DNA of 64,000 nucleotides from Takakia lepidozioides (Eukaryota > Streptophyta > Takakiopsida > Takakiales > Takakiaceae): assembly GCA_030704615.1 (NCBI GenBank), contig CM060733.1:20212001-20276000 (forward strand), written 5' to 3'. The notes below the pieces were generated by a model, which was not told the DNA's origin, ran no database searches, and saw nothing but the letters and a program-made list of their open reading frames with translations. How positions within the stretch are numbered: position 1 is the first letter of the stretch; every line of letters starts with the position of its first letter. Position numbers and translations under genes: made by a program. Positions 22,025-34,751 of this stretch are shown piece by piece.

Positions 22025-25000
22025 CTGTGGAAGGATAGCTACAAGAATCCTGCGTAGATGGTCAATTTCTTGTTGCGGTAGTGCTTAGCAACATCGTGCT
22101 TGAAGAATGAAGTATATTTTGGGAATATATATAGGCAAACTGGTTGAAACACCATGTCAGTGTCTGATGTATTAACATCCAATATCGTTCGAAGGTGGAA
22201 TGTCCTCTGAGGTTGTGTTGTGGTGTTTCTATGGATGACATGTTTGATTGTAGTTGTGTCTTTCATATTGTATCATGTTATTGCTTCTGCCAGTCTATGC
22301 AACAAGGTTGGTGGTAGAATCTTCCTTTGCCACTCTTTGCAACTGCCAACAGGGTTGGGGGTTGATTTGTTGGTCATTGAAAGATTAATGCATGCTCTCT
22401 TTCCCTGCATAGGGGTTGTGTCTTGGTATAGATGGCCTTTCCTTTTTGCCAATTGTTGTGCTTATGAGAGCTCCACAAAGTTAAATTTCATATTAATTTA
22501 ATTTAATATCTAAATTAGTCATTTAAAATTAAATAACATTTAATAAATTGTAAAATCTACATGATCAACACGTGTCCGTCACACCTGCTCCAACGAGACC
22601 ACGTGCCATCTGTATTGTTGTAGTGATATAGTCATATCCATAGTCGTGTAGTCATAAAGAAATGACTACTCCACTGCACCATTAGGTGATGCTTATATAT
22701 GTCAATGCCCAAGGATCCCACGTATCACGCAGAGGCCTCTCCATGTAGGCGCAATGTTGTAGTGATTTAGTCGTAACCTCAGTCATAACTTTCAGTCGTG
22801 TAGTCATATTTGTTATGACTACATTACCAAACCCTGCATCATTATCCCATGCCACATCCTCAGTGACGACCATGACTTCGCACTTATCACTCCGTAGTCA
22901 TAGTAGAACTGACTTCGTGTTTGTCACTGCAGAGTGATGTAGTCATAACAACACTTATCACTGCAAATACAGTGATATCCATAGTCATAAAAACGTTAAT
23001 CTGTACTAGTGGAATATGAAGCAGGAATGAAGCAAACAACGAAGCAGACAATGAAACAAAAACCTAATGTGCACCAAAGCACGGACTGAAGCACTGAAGT
23101 GGAGATGAGAGTGCACTGAAGACAGTGCAGTGCAACATAGAATGAAGCAGGATCCAAACGAATTGAATTAAGAACAGGCCACATGAATCAAGAGCAAGCC
23201 ATATGAATTGAGAACAGGCCAACACAAAACATGAAACATAAGACAAAAAGAGGGAGTTTTCAATGTTGTACCTGCTTGTGCCGGCCATTTTGGTGCCCCA
23301 GCAACCACAGTCCTTCGTTTGATACTCTCTTCCGCACCTCCGCCTGCCGGTAATTGCACTGTGCTCTCGCCTCTGCACTCGTCAATCTCCACTCGCCACT
23401 ATCCTGTCTCTCCTCCCCGCTCTTCAAATTTCACCTATTTCACTCTCTCACCTTTCACCCTCTGCTCTCTCCGCACTCGGCCAAATCTGCTTTCTTTCTC
23501 TCCACGCTCCAGTGTACAGTCGCTGCAAAACGTGCTCCAAAACTCTTCCCTTCCATGCTCTCCTCTCTCAACAGTCAAGCTCTCACTCGCGCAGCGCTTA
23601 CGCATATAAAATAGGAAGCCCAAAGGCCGGGCTCAAAGAGCGCACCCCTTATAAGCGAGCTTCAAGAATGATCTGAACCATCGCCTCCGTCCGAAATCGA
23701 ACGGTCGCGCGGCCCAAATGGATGTTTTGCCACATCCACGCAAACTAACATTAATACTGTCCATCCACACAGATGAAATTAGCTCAACTTTTGTTCCAAA
23801 TTGAATGACGAATGCACACACGTTTGGACAGACGACCGGACATACGAATGAAAAAAGAACGAAATGACTGTAATGACGCCATTGGTCAGACTCTGCAACC
23901 CTCACGCTTACAAAAATCTTAAAATAGATTCGAAGCCGCCAAACCTTAACCCACGCCCCAAACGCCCATGTGATCACCCACGTGACACGCCTAGGCAGTC
24001 GTTTCGAACTCAATCTGCCAGAGGACACAGCGCTAAACCTATGGATTCCTCACACTCTATAATCATTGTCTCGTTATGAGCCGTCCACAATCACTTTTGA
24101 CTGTTAGCCGCCAGACGTACATATTCCCTGACAACACCCGCAAGTGTCATGTGACATATGGCTTTAAGGATATTAGATGGCCCCTCATGTCGGGCATTCC
24201 TCGATTTAAGGTCCAGAGCCACCATAGGGACTGCCCATTTATCGAGGGATACCCGACACGAGGGGTCCATCCCTACATTAAACATGTGTAAGCAAGCAAG
24301 GCACGGCAGAGCATTCCGCACATTTGTAATGCACCGCCCTCGCTGTCCAATGAAATGCGCCGGCATGTAATGCCCCGCCCTGCCCAAGTGTTTTGTTCAC
24401 TATAACAGCACGATAAATATAGACAGAACAATCTCAAAGTGCTTTATGGTTCACCTCCGGATTCCTCCCAGCTAATTATAATGATCGATTGTTAATGTGC
24501 AGTCCAAAATTAGTTGTGGCGATTAGCCGTCTGACTTCATTTCTCCAGGCCACTTGTCAGAATCGACATCCTTCACGCTTATTCCAGAGTCTGCTGTCAG
24601 AGCCGCACGATAATGATGCCAGACATGTAGTCCTACTAACGTACAAGTACAATAGAATTCAGTCTGATCGCGGCCGTTATCGTTTGTTCCATAATTAATG
24701 TGACAATGGCTGCTGTCAATAAATGGAAAATTGTGCACACTTTCAATGAAGCCGTGATTTCGCGAGTTGAAATAAGCCGTTTGATCCGGGAGAGAAAGCA
24801 TACCACACTGCCATTGGAGCGATTCAAAGATGAAAGTTACATGTCACCTCTATATAACGTCCGACTCCACACAGCACCAACTTCCCACTGTGAACCTCTC
24901 ACTTGCTTCTTTTCTCTCACGCACCTCTCAGGACAACGTGTACCTCTTGGCCTGTCCTGCACCACTCTGCCCATAGGGTACTTCTGAAGCAGCCTCTGGG

Positions 25001-25130
25001 TCTCTCCCCGCTTCCTTAGTCTCAGGTGTCAACTGCACATTTCTCACGTAGGATAGTATGATACTCATGTTTTTGTGTACTCTCCATGTGCACCAGCTAA
25101 ACTTGCTTTTGTTTGTCTAAAGTTATTCCC
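22025..25130. other. Long stretch without a recognised gene
   Basis: Open frames are short and overlap on both strands. TAGTCATA-type words recur between about 22620 and 22990, suggesting a decayed small transposon. 23090-23145 contains repeated GCACTGAAG and CAGTGCA words. A TATATAA at 24850-24857 has no recognised gene after it. No function can be supported. Confidence 0.4.
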
Positions 25131-25278
25131 AAACCTCCACTGGGCAGTCGCCACATTAATATTCATCCATCCATAGAATCCATTTTTCATATATAGAGGG
25201 TTTCTTCATTATCCATTGTTCATGCATGTGGTTGATTTTATCAACGGATATCATCCAACCTCCATTGTCTAGTGGAGG

Positions 25279-28200
25279 TTGGCATTTGTGACTTCATCTG
25301 ACAGTTCAGATAGATGTAGTCTATACTCCGCCCTCATACTCCAATTTAATTCCAATTGTTTTTCATCAGTCCCAGTGTACATCCAAACATTGACTTTACT
25401 TTCTCAAACCATATTGTTTTTCTCATTCAAAACCGCCGAAAAAGTTATACTTAAAGTTTCTCCTTTCGGTGGCACGACGTTCTTTCCTTCAGTTAATCTT
25501 CCGTCCTGTAATAGGATTTTACTGAACCTCCACTACCCAGTGGAGGTTACTAACTTCATGGGGTTCCAAGTAGGCCAAAGGGTGTTTCTGTCGCTTCCTG
25601 GATCTCCTTCAGTTGTTGCCTCAGGAGATTGCCTGAATGTTTCTGGGGAAGGAACTTGCCACGGACACCACTTGTGTTCGTCCACCATTTCAGTTACCCT
25701 GATCTTTTGTGATGACGCATTCGGCTCCTGTCCTCTGCCTTATTGGCACATGGATGCTAACACATTGATGGAGGTGATTGGGACTCCAGTTGTGTGGGAC
25801 GTGTCCTGTGTTCGCATGCATGAAACTGTGGATTCAGCATCCCAGAGAAACCCAGGATGTCATTCCATCACAAAAGATAGTAATTATGAAAGACAAAGCT
25901 CTAAAAGCAATAAAATTCCGTCAAACGGTGAGACTGAAGGGAATCTGCCTGTAGGTCTGGGGAGAGATTGTTGGAGAAACTTGCAATGTCTTCTTCTTGG
26001 GGAGGACGGAAACGCCCTGTTCGAAGGCCAAATTCAGGCATGCATTCCTAACGAGATCATTTTGAATGACAAACTCGGAGAGAACGATGTTGGGGTTCTG
26101 GTCACCAGAACAATCTCTGGAGAATTCGGTTCACTGATGTTGATTGTGAAATGGCCGTTAACAAAAACAAGACTTCTTGAAAATGGCCGGATACTCTCCG
26201 TTGATCTCGAAAATTTCCTACGATCATGCAGTGACATGGAGAATGACGACCATGGTACAGGCGTAAAGAAAGCAGCATACAGGCATTTTACTAGGAAGAA
26301 GAAACCATCCAATATGGAGGACTCCAAAAAGTGTAAGAAAAATCTTACTTTGGATGAAGTGAGGTCGATGAGCAGCAAACGTTGCTGCAAGCTTCAGTGC
26401 TGCCAGTATTTTGATTGGAGAAAAACCTTGGCAATTCGTACTTCATTTTGGGGTTCGTCATTCGATGAGAGGAGAGAACTTGGATTGAATGTTTCAAAAC
26501 GACTTCACATTATGGATGGGTCATCGCGCAGGTCGTATGTTACAATAGAAGGTGTTGATATTTATGAGAAAGCATGGTGGATAATACACGGAATTGGAAG
26601 GTCAACGTACATGGGGTACAAAAAGCTCAGTAAAGAGGGTTGTTTGTCATCTTTCCACGGAAATCGTGGCGTCAAGCGGCCTCGACCAGGGACACTCAAG
26701 GCAGAGGGGAACATCATGTCCATCATCAATGCCAATACTGACCTTATGCCTCACAAAACACGTTGCATTGGAGAGGGACGTCGGGATACTTTGAGAATTT
26801 TGCCACCCGAAATGAACTGGAAGAGAATTCGAGAGGAGTCCAACGAGGTGACTTTTATTCGTTGTCCCCTTTTGCTTTTTCAAAATACTGTGGCTGATTT
26901 TATTATTTTTGATGCCATCATGCTTTCTTGTTCTTCCACTTTGTAGAACCTCCACTGCCTAGTGGACGTTGACATTATTGGGGAGTTGGGGTGCAGACGA
27001 ACAGACTGCTCGGTTTGAAATGAGTCTCGCAGCCAGCTATGCGAGATGTTGAAGGACTTGATCAAGAAGTCAATTAAAAGGAGTTCTGAACAGGTCGCCC
27101 ATAAGCGGACGCTTGATTTGCACTTGAGGCATCAAGAATCATGTAGAAGATTGTACCATAGCTGGAGGAATGAGTCCATTATGATTCTGGAGGAGTTCTT
27201 GTGTATTATTCATGAAAAGATGGATCATAGGAAAACGGCTATTCCGAGGCTACAGACGACAAACAAGATGGTCTCGGGATTGGGTCAGTTGCATGTCTCA
27301 TTGACATGAATGGTTACGCACGGACACGGTGATGGAACTTACGCTCAATTTTCCCTTGAGTTCTAGAAAGGCAATTCAAACTTCACAGTTGGGTCGCTGG
27401 CTCGGTGCCTGCGCCAACTGGAAAAATGCACATGCCGGGAATCCAGGAACATTTTCGACACTGAAGTTCAAAATGATTTTTTTGAAACGCTCATGAGAGG
27501 TAAATCGAGATGTTTGGAGAAACCCTATAGGCCGCACGATAAACGTGGTGCTCGACCACTTCCTAGACGACTTTATTTGCAGATGGACAACTCCTCCAAG
27601 GACAATAAAAACAGATGGATGCTTGCTTTCATATCCCTCCTCACTGCCAAAGATATATTTGAAGAGATCCAGCTTGGTTTTCTCATGGTCGGGCATACCC
27701 ATGAGGATATTGACGGATTCTTTAGCTATCTCTCGAAGAAGCTAAAGGAACGCAACACCTACATTCTTCCGGATTTGATGAGGTCATTCATGATCTCCCA
27801 AGATATGCAATTCATTCCTCAAATCATTCAGGAGGTTCCCGACTTCAAGAAGTTTGTTAAGGGTTGTATTCATGATGGAAAGGAGATTTTGGTCAAGATC
27901 TCAGAGATGCACGTCTTTCGGTTTTTTAAGGATGCGGATGGCTGGCCTGTTATGAAGTATATGCAGTATATGCCGTCTTTGCCTTTGCAGGTCCTCACCT
28001 TTGTCGCTGTCGAGAGACAAACACGATCTGTCCAGTCCGGCTGGCGCGTAAAGTGAGTACAAGAAGTCAGCTACTGATTCGGAGTGGCTTCCTACAAACT
28101 CCAGCGTTAAGATGTGGAAGTCCAACCCTGATGGGATTCCAAATCTCCCTGAAGGAGACCCAGATGCCGTTCCAAGAAGACCGATATGGGGAGTCGGGGA

Positions 28201-28912
28201 TGACTCCTCAGAAAAACAGTCATAAAAAATGGTATTAAGAAATACAGAGATTTTTGGACCAAATGAATGTTGCTTGACGATCATTATCGGGGTGTGATGG
28301 AACAATATGACCAATACTAGGGAAATATTCTCGCCGAACTTGATAAGCCAATGCAGGACATTCCGGATCGTATTCAGCTTCTTGAGGGATTTTGGCCGAA
28401 AACAAATTGGTCCTCAAACCATCGGAGGGATGGCATCTAGCCACAGATACTAGAAGATATAGAAGATGAGGATGAAGTTCCAGAACCTTACTGTGGCCCT
28501 AGGTGCGAGCGTCCAAGGATACCCTTGAATCCGTTCAAGGATATTGAGAAAGGGTTTTTTGTGCTCGTTTGCCCTCATGACCCAACGACGTGCCCGGTTT
28601 GGATGGGAATGGCAATTTCAGATGTCATCCGAGAAAGGGAAGATCCTAATTTTAAGAAAGTGAAGGTGGAGTAGTAGAGACCGAAGAAAGGAGGTAACCC
28701 CTCAAACTTTGAGAGGTACAGGGACTGTTGGTCAAAAGTTTGGGAGTACAACCCGTCAGATCCTTCTCAATGGATCCACACGAACAATGTCATGTGGACA
28801 ATGCCGCCAGGAAAAAATACGACAAGAAATAGCACCAAGAGAATTACAGCGGTGGAAGCAGTGAAGGTGCGCGCGAATTTGGAGGTGGCTAACCTTCAGC
28901 CAGATACCTGAA
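25279..28912 (+). pseudogene. Broken transposase-like gene of a repetitive DUF7869-like family
   Basis: The family name is from memory; its function is not established. An open frame at 25279-26946 carries a Cys-rich segment (KRCCKLQCCQYFDW) followed by WWIIHGIGRSTYMGYKK and GVKRPRPGTLKAEG. A likely intron (about 26846-26995) leads to a second frame from 27046 to 28056. That frame is interrupted by stops at 27307 and 27364 and carries LYLQMDNSSKDNKNRWMLAF and FLMVGHTHEDIDGFFS. The Asp residues in QMDN and HEDID are placed like those of an RNase H-fold (DDE) nuclease. Family-like sequence continues with stops to about 28912 (GFFVLVCPHDPT, VRANLEVANLQ). The first 80 or so codons look non-coding. 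It is probably a dead copy of a mobile or domesticated gene. Confidence 0.65.
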
Positions 28913-29278
28913 GGTTTCCTTCTTACGAACCACTTTCCATCCATGGACTAAATGTTGAGGTCATTTCCGGTCTTTCGTTTTAAGATTTTAAAAAAAAATT
29001 ACGTTTTTTTCCCTTCGTGTTTGCGTTGGGTGATCCTTCCTGTCTTCTTTTTTTGTCGCACTGAACCTCGAGTGGGTAGTGGATGTTCCTCTATTTTCTT
29101 TTTGCCGTGTTGGACTCTGCACTGCTGTACATTTTGTTCATCTACATATATTCGTAACATAGGGGGTTGTGGCTTACAAAACAGACAGTGCACCCAAAAG
29201 AAAAAAAAATGCTAGCACAACCCCTGGATTCTTTCTTTTCTAATCCGGTCTAAATGTTTTTTTGCAATGTCTCGTTCT

Positions 29279-30270
29279 AGTGAGTGCGAGTCTTCTATAT
29301 TTATTTGTCCATTTATACCCTTACCATCACCTCTAAATCCTTACCCTTCGTTTTACCCTTCGTTTTACCCTTCCCTTAACCCTTCCATAGGCTTAAGCCG
29401 GACACTCTTTACTCTTACCAAACACCAAAAACGTTTGTGTACTCCCATAAATCCAAACCCTAAACCCTTACCCTGGCCTTAATCCTTACCCTAAGCTTAA
29501 GCCTGACACTTACTACCTTAAACCATTACTCTTACCATATACCAAAAACCAGGTTAGTGTACTTAGACCCTACTTACACTTCAAACCAAGTTATTGTACT
29601 ACCATGTGTGAGTCTTCTATATTTGTTTGTCCCTTTGAACTACCCTAAATCCAAACCCTAAATCCTTACCCATTCCTTTACCTTGGCCTTAATCCTTACC
29701 CTAAGCTTAAGCCTGACACTTACTACCTTAAACCATTACTCTTACCATATACCAAAAACCAGGTTAGTGTACTACCTTACTTACACTCCAAACCAAGTTA
29801 TTGTACTATCAAGTGTGAGTCTTCCATATTTGTTTCTCCCTTTCTACCCTAAATCTAAACCCTTACCCTTCCCTTTACCCTTCCCTTAATAATCCTTACC
29901 CCAAGCTTAAGCGTGACCCTTAGCATCTTAAACCATTACTTTTACCATATACCAAAAACCTTAGTGTAGTACCATACTTATAATAAACTCCAAACCTTAT
30001 TGTACTACCATGTTACCTCTTGTAAAATTTGTATCATTCTCTTAATGTTTTCTTTAATTTTGTTGGATAACGTATGATAGAATGATTACATGGATATCAA
30101 ATTCCCCTTACATTTTTACATTCTACAGAGGTTCAGAGTCGTCCATATTTGTTTTTCTCTTTCTATCCTAAACCCTTTAAAACCCTAAACCCTTCTCCGA
30201 GTCACCACAAACTTGGACCTTATTGCACTTAATATATCTAATTACACCCCAAACCTTATTTTACTACCCT
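29279..30270. repeat. Satellite of 200-330 bp units with telomere-like CCCTAAA/CCCTTA blocks
   Basis: Units begin with GAGTC.TC.ATATTTGTTTGTCC near 29285, 29610, 29817 and 30133. They continue with runs such as AAACCCTAAACCCTTACCCT, then TTAATCCTTACCCTAAGCTTAAGC, and ACCATATACCAAAAACC. CCCTAAA is the Arabidopsis-type plant telomere unit, here degenerate and interrupted. Confidence 0.85.
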
Positions 30271-30755
30271 AGTAGGTCATCTTCCTAATGTTTCAATACT
30301 TGATATAAGTTGATAGTAATTTTGATTGAATCTTCATGTTGACAAGCACAATATTCATAGACATTGCCATTGGAATGATGTTTTGGGTGTGAGAAGGGCA
30401 GTAAAATATTAAAATAGCTTGATAGAGTACTATGAGTCTATCCCATGTTTGATTCGACACATTTGTTTATCGTGATTACATAATGTAATATTACATCATT
30501 CGACTTCCCAGTGGACGTTCAATGAATTGTTCAGTTACACTGCAACTTCACAAGTACTTCAATGTCAAATGGACATCTTATATGTTATATTTTGAAGCAA
30601 GTATGATATCACTTGTAATTTCACAAAGTTCAATCACACATTACTATCCAAGATATTATTAATATTTGAATTAATTTGAATTAAAATGTATATTAAGTTT
30701 GGTCCGGATTTAAGCCAAAAGTCCAGAATTAGTTAAAATAGGGTTTTGCACTCCT
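30271..30755. other. AT-rich spacer; no gene seen
   Basis: Contains one degenerate copy of the AGTGGACGTT palindrome near 30498-30520. Nothing else recognised. Confidence 0.4.
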
Positions 30756-31582
30756 ATCGCCACTCCAGCGGACCCTAACATTCGGTTTGATGACACCTCA
30801 GATATTCTTGAGGACTCAGACCTATCTTTCCCCTATGCAGAAGCAGTTGGGAGCTTGCAATTTGCTCAAATGGGTAGCCGTCTGGACATTACTTATGCAG
30901 TTAACACAGTGGCCAAGTTCTCTTCCAAACCACGAAGGTCCCTACCTTACAGTCAAACGGATTTTCAGATATCTGTCTGGCACTATTAAGTTGGCTTTAT
31001 GCTATGATGGGAACACTGGCACAAATCTCATACAGGCTTATGCGGATGCTGATTACGCGGGGGATGTTACAGATCGCAAATCAAGAAGTGGCTGTGTCAT
31101 ACTTCTGAACCAAGGTCCTGTCATTTGGTGTAGTCGCAAACAAGCCTGTGTTGCTAGCTCCACTATGGAGGCTGAATATGTGGCTGTGAGCATGGCAACG
31201 AAGGAAGTAGTTTGGTTTCGTTGCTTACTGACCAACCTTGGATTTCATCAGCCGCAACCAACCAAACTCTTCAGCGACAATCAAAGTTCCATCCGGCTCG
31301 TGCATAATCCTGAATTCCACATGAGGACAAAGCATATTGACGTCTAGTACCATTTCATCATAGAGCATCAGCTTCTTGGTACCATCAATGTTCTTTACGT
31401 TGCTACTATAGAGCAACTCGCAGATTTATTCACTAAAGCGTTCCCTGCTGATCGATTTCAGAAACTTTGCATGTTACTTGGCCTGACTATCTTGCCCACA
31501 GCGGAAGCAGTGGGAGGTTGATCACTTTCCATCTAGACTTTACAGCTCGTTTTGTCTGCAGACAATACTCACTCAGTGGGAG
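30756..31582 (+). pseudogene. Ty1/copia pol 3' fragment (end of reverse transcriptase, RNase H)
   Basis: Encodes FPYAEAVGSLQFAQMGSRLDITYAVN in one frame, then VKRIFRYLSGTIKLAL, AYADADYAGDVTDRKSRSGC, SRKQACVASSTMEAEYVA and LFSDNQSSI in another. These are the end of the copia reverse transcriptase and its RNase H. A frameshift lies near 30940 and a TAG at 31345 replaces a residue before YHFI. The frame continues to LADLFTKAFPADRF. The 5' part of the element is missing. Confidence 0.88.
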
Positions 31583-31900
31583 TGTAGAAAATATCTAGTT
31601 ACCGTGGCTAGTGTGCACGTAGGACAGTAGGATATGTACTTCAAAATACTGCAGATCGGCCTTACTCATTAGTTAGCACTCTCTCCCACGATCTCCAGTT
31701 ACTCATCAGATAACTGAAAGAGTCGTCACATAGTTTGAACCAACGGAGCGTCGGCTGGGTGGACTCCATTATGTCTCTCTTGCAGGAGTGTCTTTCAAGA
31801 GGAAGGACCAGCTAGCTGGAAAGAAGAACACCCACATTATTGAAACTGAACTCAAGCCAAACATCTGTCTAGTGAACATCCGCGTCAATATGTGAAAAGT
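31583..31900 (+). mobile_element. Probable 3' LTR of the copia fragment (start clear, end uncertain)
   Basis: A purine-rich GTGGGAG at 31576-31582 is followed by TGTAGAAAATATC, the expected LTR start after a polypurine tract. I could not fix the CA end; the position given is approximate. Confidence 0.45.
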
Positions 31901-31969
31901 GGGGGAATGTGGCATATGCACGTCGAGTGTTTGACAAACTGCGTGAATGAAATTTCTCTACATGGAATA

Positions 31970-32560
31970 TTATGGTAGGACATCATCAAAAGCCGGGATT
32001 CTCCCAGATCTTATTCTGGAGACTGCCCTTGTTGGCATGCTGGCAGCACGAATGATGCGCAACAAGTGTTCGACAGCATGGCCCAACGAAATGGGGTCAT
32101 GAGGAATGTCATGATTGCAGATGATTGCTACAAATGTTTGCAGTCGGGAGAAGTAGCTAGGAAGCAAACAGGGTTTTGTCCAACACATTCTTCCACTGCT
32201 TCTGCCAGCCTAGGAGCCCTGGAAAATGTCAAAGAGCAAAGTGTTTGACGATTATCGTTCAACAAAATGTGGTCTCAAGGACTGGTACGATTGGAGGATA
32301 TGCCCCTGAGATTGGGCTTGGTAGGGAGGCTTTGGATTTGTATGAACAGATATGCAACAATTGTGAGACTCAATTTAGGGTAACGTATATTTGTAGTTCG
32401 CAGTCCTAGAAGGGGAATGATGTCCATGCCAAAATCATTAAAGCTCGAATTGCTTCAAATCAATTTGGACAACACTCTTGTTGGATGTGCGACAAATGTG
32501 GGAGCATGAAGGGTGTCAAGCATTTGACAGTACGCTTGAACGAGCACGGAATAAATCAGG
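31970..32560 (+). pseudogene. Degenerate PPR gene fragment
   Basis: Readable in shifting frames: AQQVFDSMAQRNGV, ASASLGALENVKEQ, VVSRTGTIGGYAPEIGLGREALDLYEQ and VHAKIIKARIASNQF. These follow the plant PPR pattern of motif pairs. Stops and frameshifts are frequent, so it is old debris, more decayed than the foldback copy at 19.5 kb. Confidence 0.75.
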
Positions 32561-33417
32561 CCACGTACACACTACAGCTCTGAAACGTGGCAGCGGCAGC
32601 GCGCCATGTCAGGGACGCTAACGGCCGCGACCTGTGATAACCGGTTACCATAGCCCACACTTGCCGATATATGGAAGCCCACATGTGTGAACCGGCTGTG
32701 ACCAGTGGAGGAGTGACACACAGCTGCCCTGCTCCCTGCTGCTGGAGGGTATATAACGGCTAGAGCCGCCATCAACTGCAGCACACCACACTCTTCCTGT
32801 ACTAGTGCTTTCTGTCTGTAGAGAGTGTATCTGTGTTGTACAGGTGCGGGCCTCTTGATCGAGTTTGGTGTTAAGTTTGAGGTGAGGACTGCATTTGTGC
32901 ATGTCAGCTACTTGACCTCTCAGAGTGCTTCGAATGTCTTGGCCAGACGTAAAGTAGGTAGGTGTCAGCAGTTTTAGTTGTGAGCCAAACGAGCTGTAAC
33001 AGTTAATATGGGTCGGGTACATTATGTATGCGAGAACTGAGAGCCAGGAAGAGGGTAGCTTGAAGCGACCTTCACATTTGCAAACTTTAGTTTATGAAAA
33101 TTGGATATCTTGTGCCGGCCATACTTTTCGTGGATTGATAGAGAAAAAACCTGATGGGTATTTCCAATCCGGAAAAGATGGTTCAAACAGATGAGTGGTA
33201 GTGTTCAAGTGTCTGTATATGCGTTTAAAAGTGTACTTCCAAAAATGGTTGTTAATTCCTGGCTGCTGTTGATCGAAGATCAACAGCTACATTGTTCGTC
33301 CACGCCTGTTTTCTCGCATTGACTCACTACATTAAATGATTGTATCGTCTTTTTTTATTATACGTTTGATCGCCAGACGAATTTCATGTGCAGGGAAAGA
33401 GCAGCTAAGTGAAGACA
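32561..33417. other. Upstream region of the Em pseudogene; unassigned transcription-like leader
   Basis: GGGTATATAACGGC at 32748-32761 looks like a TATA box on the plus strand, but no coding sequence follows it. The last 40 bases before 33418 match the 5' flank of the intact Em copy at 46.9 kb. Confidence 0.45.
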
Positions 33418-33927
33418 ATGTCGTCTAAATCGGAGAGGAGCGAGCTCGATGCCAGAGCTCACGCCGGCGAAACTGTGGTGGAGGGAGGTACCGGTGGTCT
33501 GAGTATGTACGCCCAAGAGCGCTTGGCTGAGGGTATGAGCATTTCGTATAGGATTTATGGGCGATGAATTTGTTAACTGTAGTAGGGTCGGTTGGACTTA
33601 GTCTCATCCGCCGCTTGAAAGAATGTGATCGCGGAAGAGAGGAAATTGGAGCAAGTTTGTTCTGTGGTTTTCTTCTAGTGAACAGTATTCGTACTTTACT
33701 GTCGAGTGTTTGACATGCCATAGCACATTGCGTCTTGACGCTGTCTGTAAAAGCCTCAAAGATTTTATAATCTAATATTATCGTCTGAAGTGGAAGTGTT
33801 TACGCTTATTTGTTGGATATTGAATCTCTTAAATATGCAGGTCGTAGCAAGGGAGCAGTCTGGAGGAGAAGCTGCTGCAGAAAAGGGAATCGAAATCGAT
33901 GAATCGAAATTCAAGAACAATATGTGA
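33418..33927 (+). pseudogene. Group 1 LEA (Em-like) gene copy with a 77-bp deletion in exon 2
   Basis: Exon 1 (33418-33532) encodes [19 protein letters not shown] and GGTGG, ending in a phase 1 GT donor. Exon 2 starts after CAG at 33840. Compared with the intact copy at 46.4-46.9 kb, exon 2 lacks 77 bases after CGTAGCAAGGGA. The missing part includes the whole [11 protein letters not shown] motif that defines the family. As 77 is not a multiple of three, the frame shifts and stops at 33900-33902 instead of at the old stop (33925-33927). The original C-terminal codons remain readable in another frame (DESKFKNNM). 3' flanks of the two copies also match. Em proteins are hydrophilic protectants made during desiccation. 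Confidence 0.9.
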
Positions 33928-34751
33928 AGCTGACATCATGCCATTGATGCCAGTGTTCACAAATTCCTATGGGTAGTTCGCCCATGGGTTGGACTTGTAC
34001 AGAATTGCAAATATATCGTGTAGTAGTTTTTGAAATCCGTGCAGTTCTCTGAACTACAGAACTTGCAAAATGCGTAGTCGTTACATGTTCGCTGGGGATG
34101 GTGGCTATTGCACTTACACGGAGCCTGTACCCTGCACTCTGCAGGAAGAATATGCTTGAATGGTTTTGATGTCGAAAGTATTATGTGTTCATAGCACTGA
34201 ATCTATCTACATCATTTGAAATGGCTGTTAATTTCTCAAATTGTGCGTGGTGGTAATTCAGATTGTATACCCATAATACATGATTGTTATGATTAAAAAA
34301 AAATGAACCTGCTTAAGTGCACGCGTGTAAAAACGATTTTCATGTGTATGGAATACTCCGCATCTGAAGTGAAAAAGTAGTCACATAAGTATATACAATT
34401 ATATGTAAGTAGACACAAATTAATCGCAAATACACTTGATTGTTACACTGATTTGGCAACTTTGTTACATAATTGAGTTACAACAATCTGTTGGCGATCT
34501 CCTGTGACTGTATGAAATTCTTTTCTTCCCCTAACTAATTGAAGAGGAATCCATGACACTGAATCTGACTCGTCCACTATCTCACGAGTCTAAAATATTC
34601 GATGAGTTTCTTCTTACTCGGATTCTAGGGATCCATCTATCGAGAGCACTACTGCGGTTTATACTGGCACCAATACTGAATTAGAACTCTTGGCACTCTT
34701 GTCAAGTGATATATTATGACTCGTGGGCGCATATTTATCCTGCGAACGACA
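33928..34751. other. 3' flank of the Em pseudogene; no gene seen
   Basis: About the first 100 bases are homologous to the 3' flank of the intact Em copy (TCACAAATTCCTATGG). The rest is AT-rich and unassigned. Confidence 0.5.

Larger units (their letters stand above)
25132..30521. repeat. Six copies of a 24-base palindrome, AACCTCCACT-N4-AGTGGAGGTT
   Basis: Copies start near 25132, 25257, 25525, 26947, 29064 and 30498. The 25525 copy is a perfect inverted repeat with ten-base arms around ACCC. 25257 and 26947 each have one mismatch. 25132, 29064 and 30498 are degenerate on one arm. They lie in and around the DUF7869-like gene; I did not notice the motif elsewhere. Confidence 0.8.

Noticed and set aside
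25279-25550. First 80-90 codons of the 555-codon frame as part of the DUF7869-like protein
   Set aside because: Low complexity, contains two of the palindromes, and has no family resemblance; probably leader or intron.
29279-30270. True telomere
   Set aside because: The units are degenerate and interrupted, and unique sequence and genes continue on both sides.
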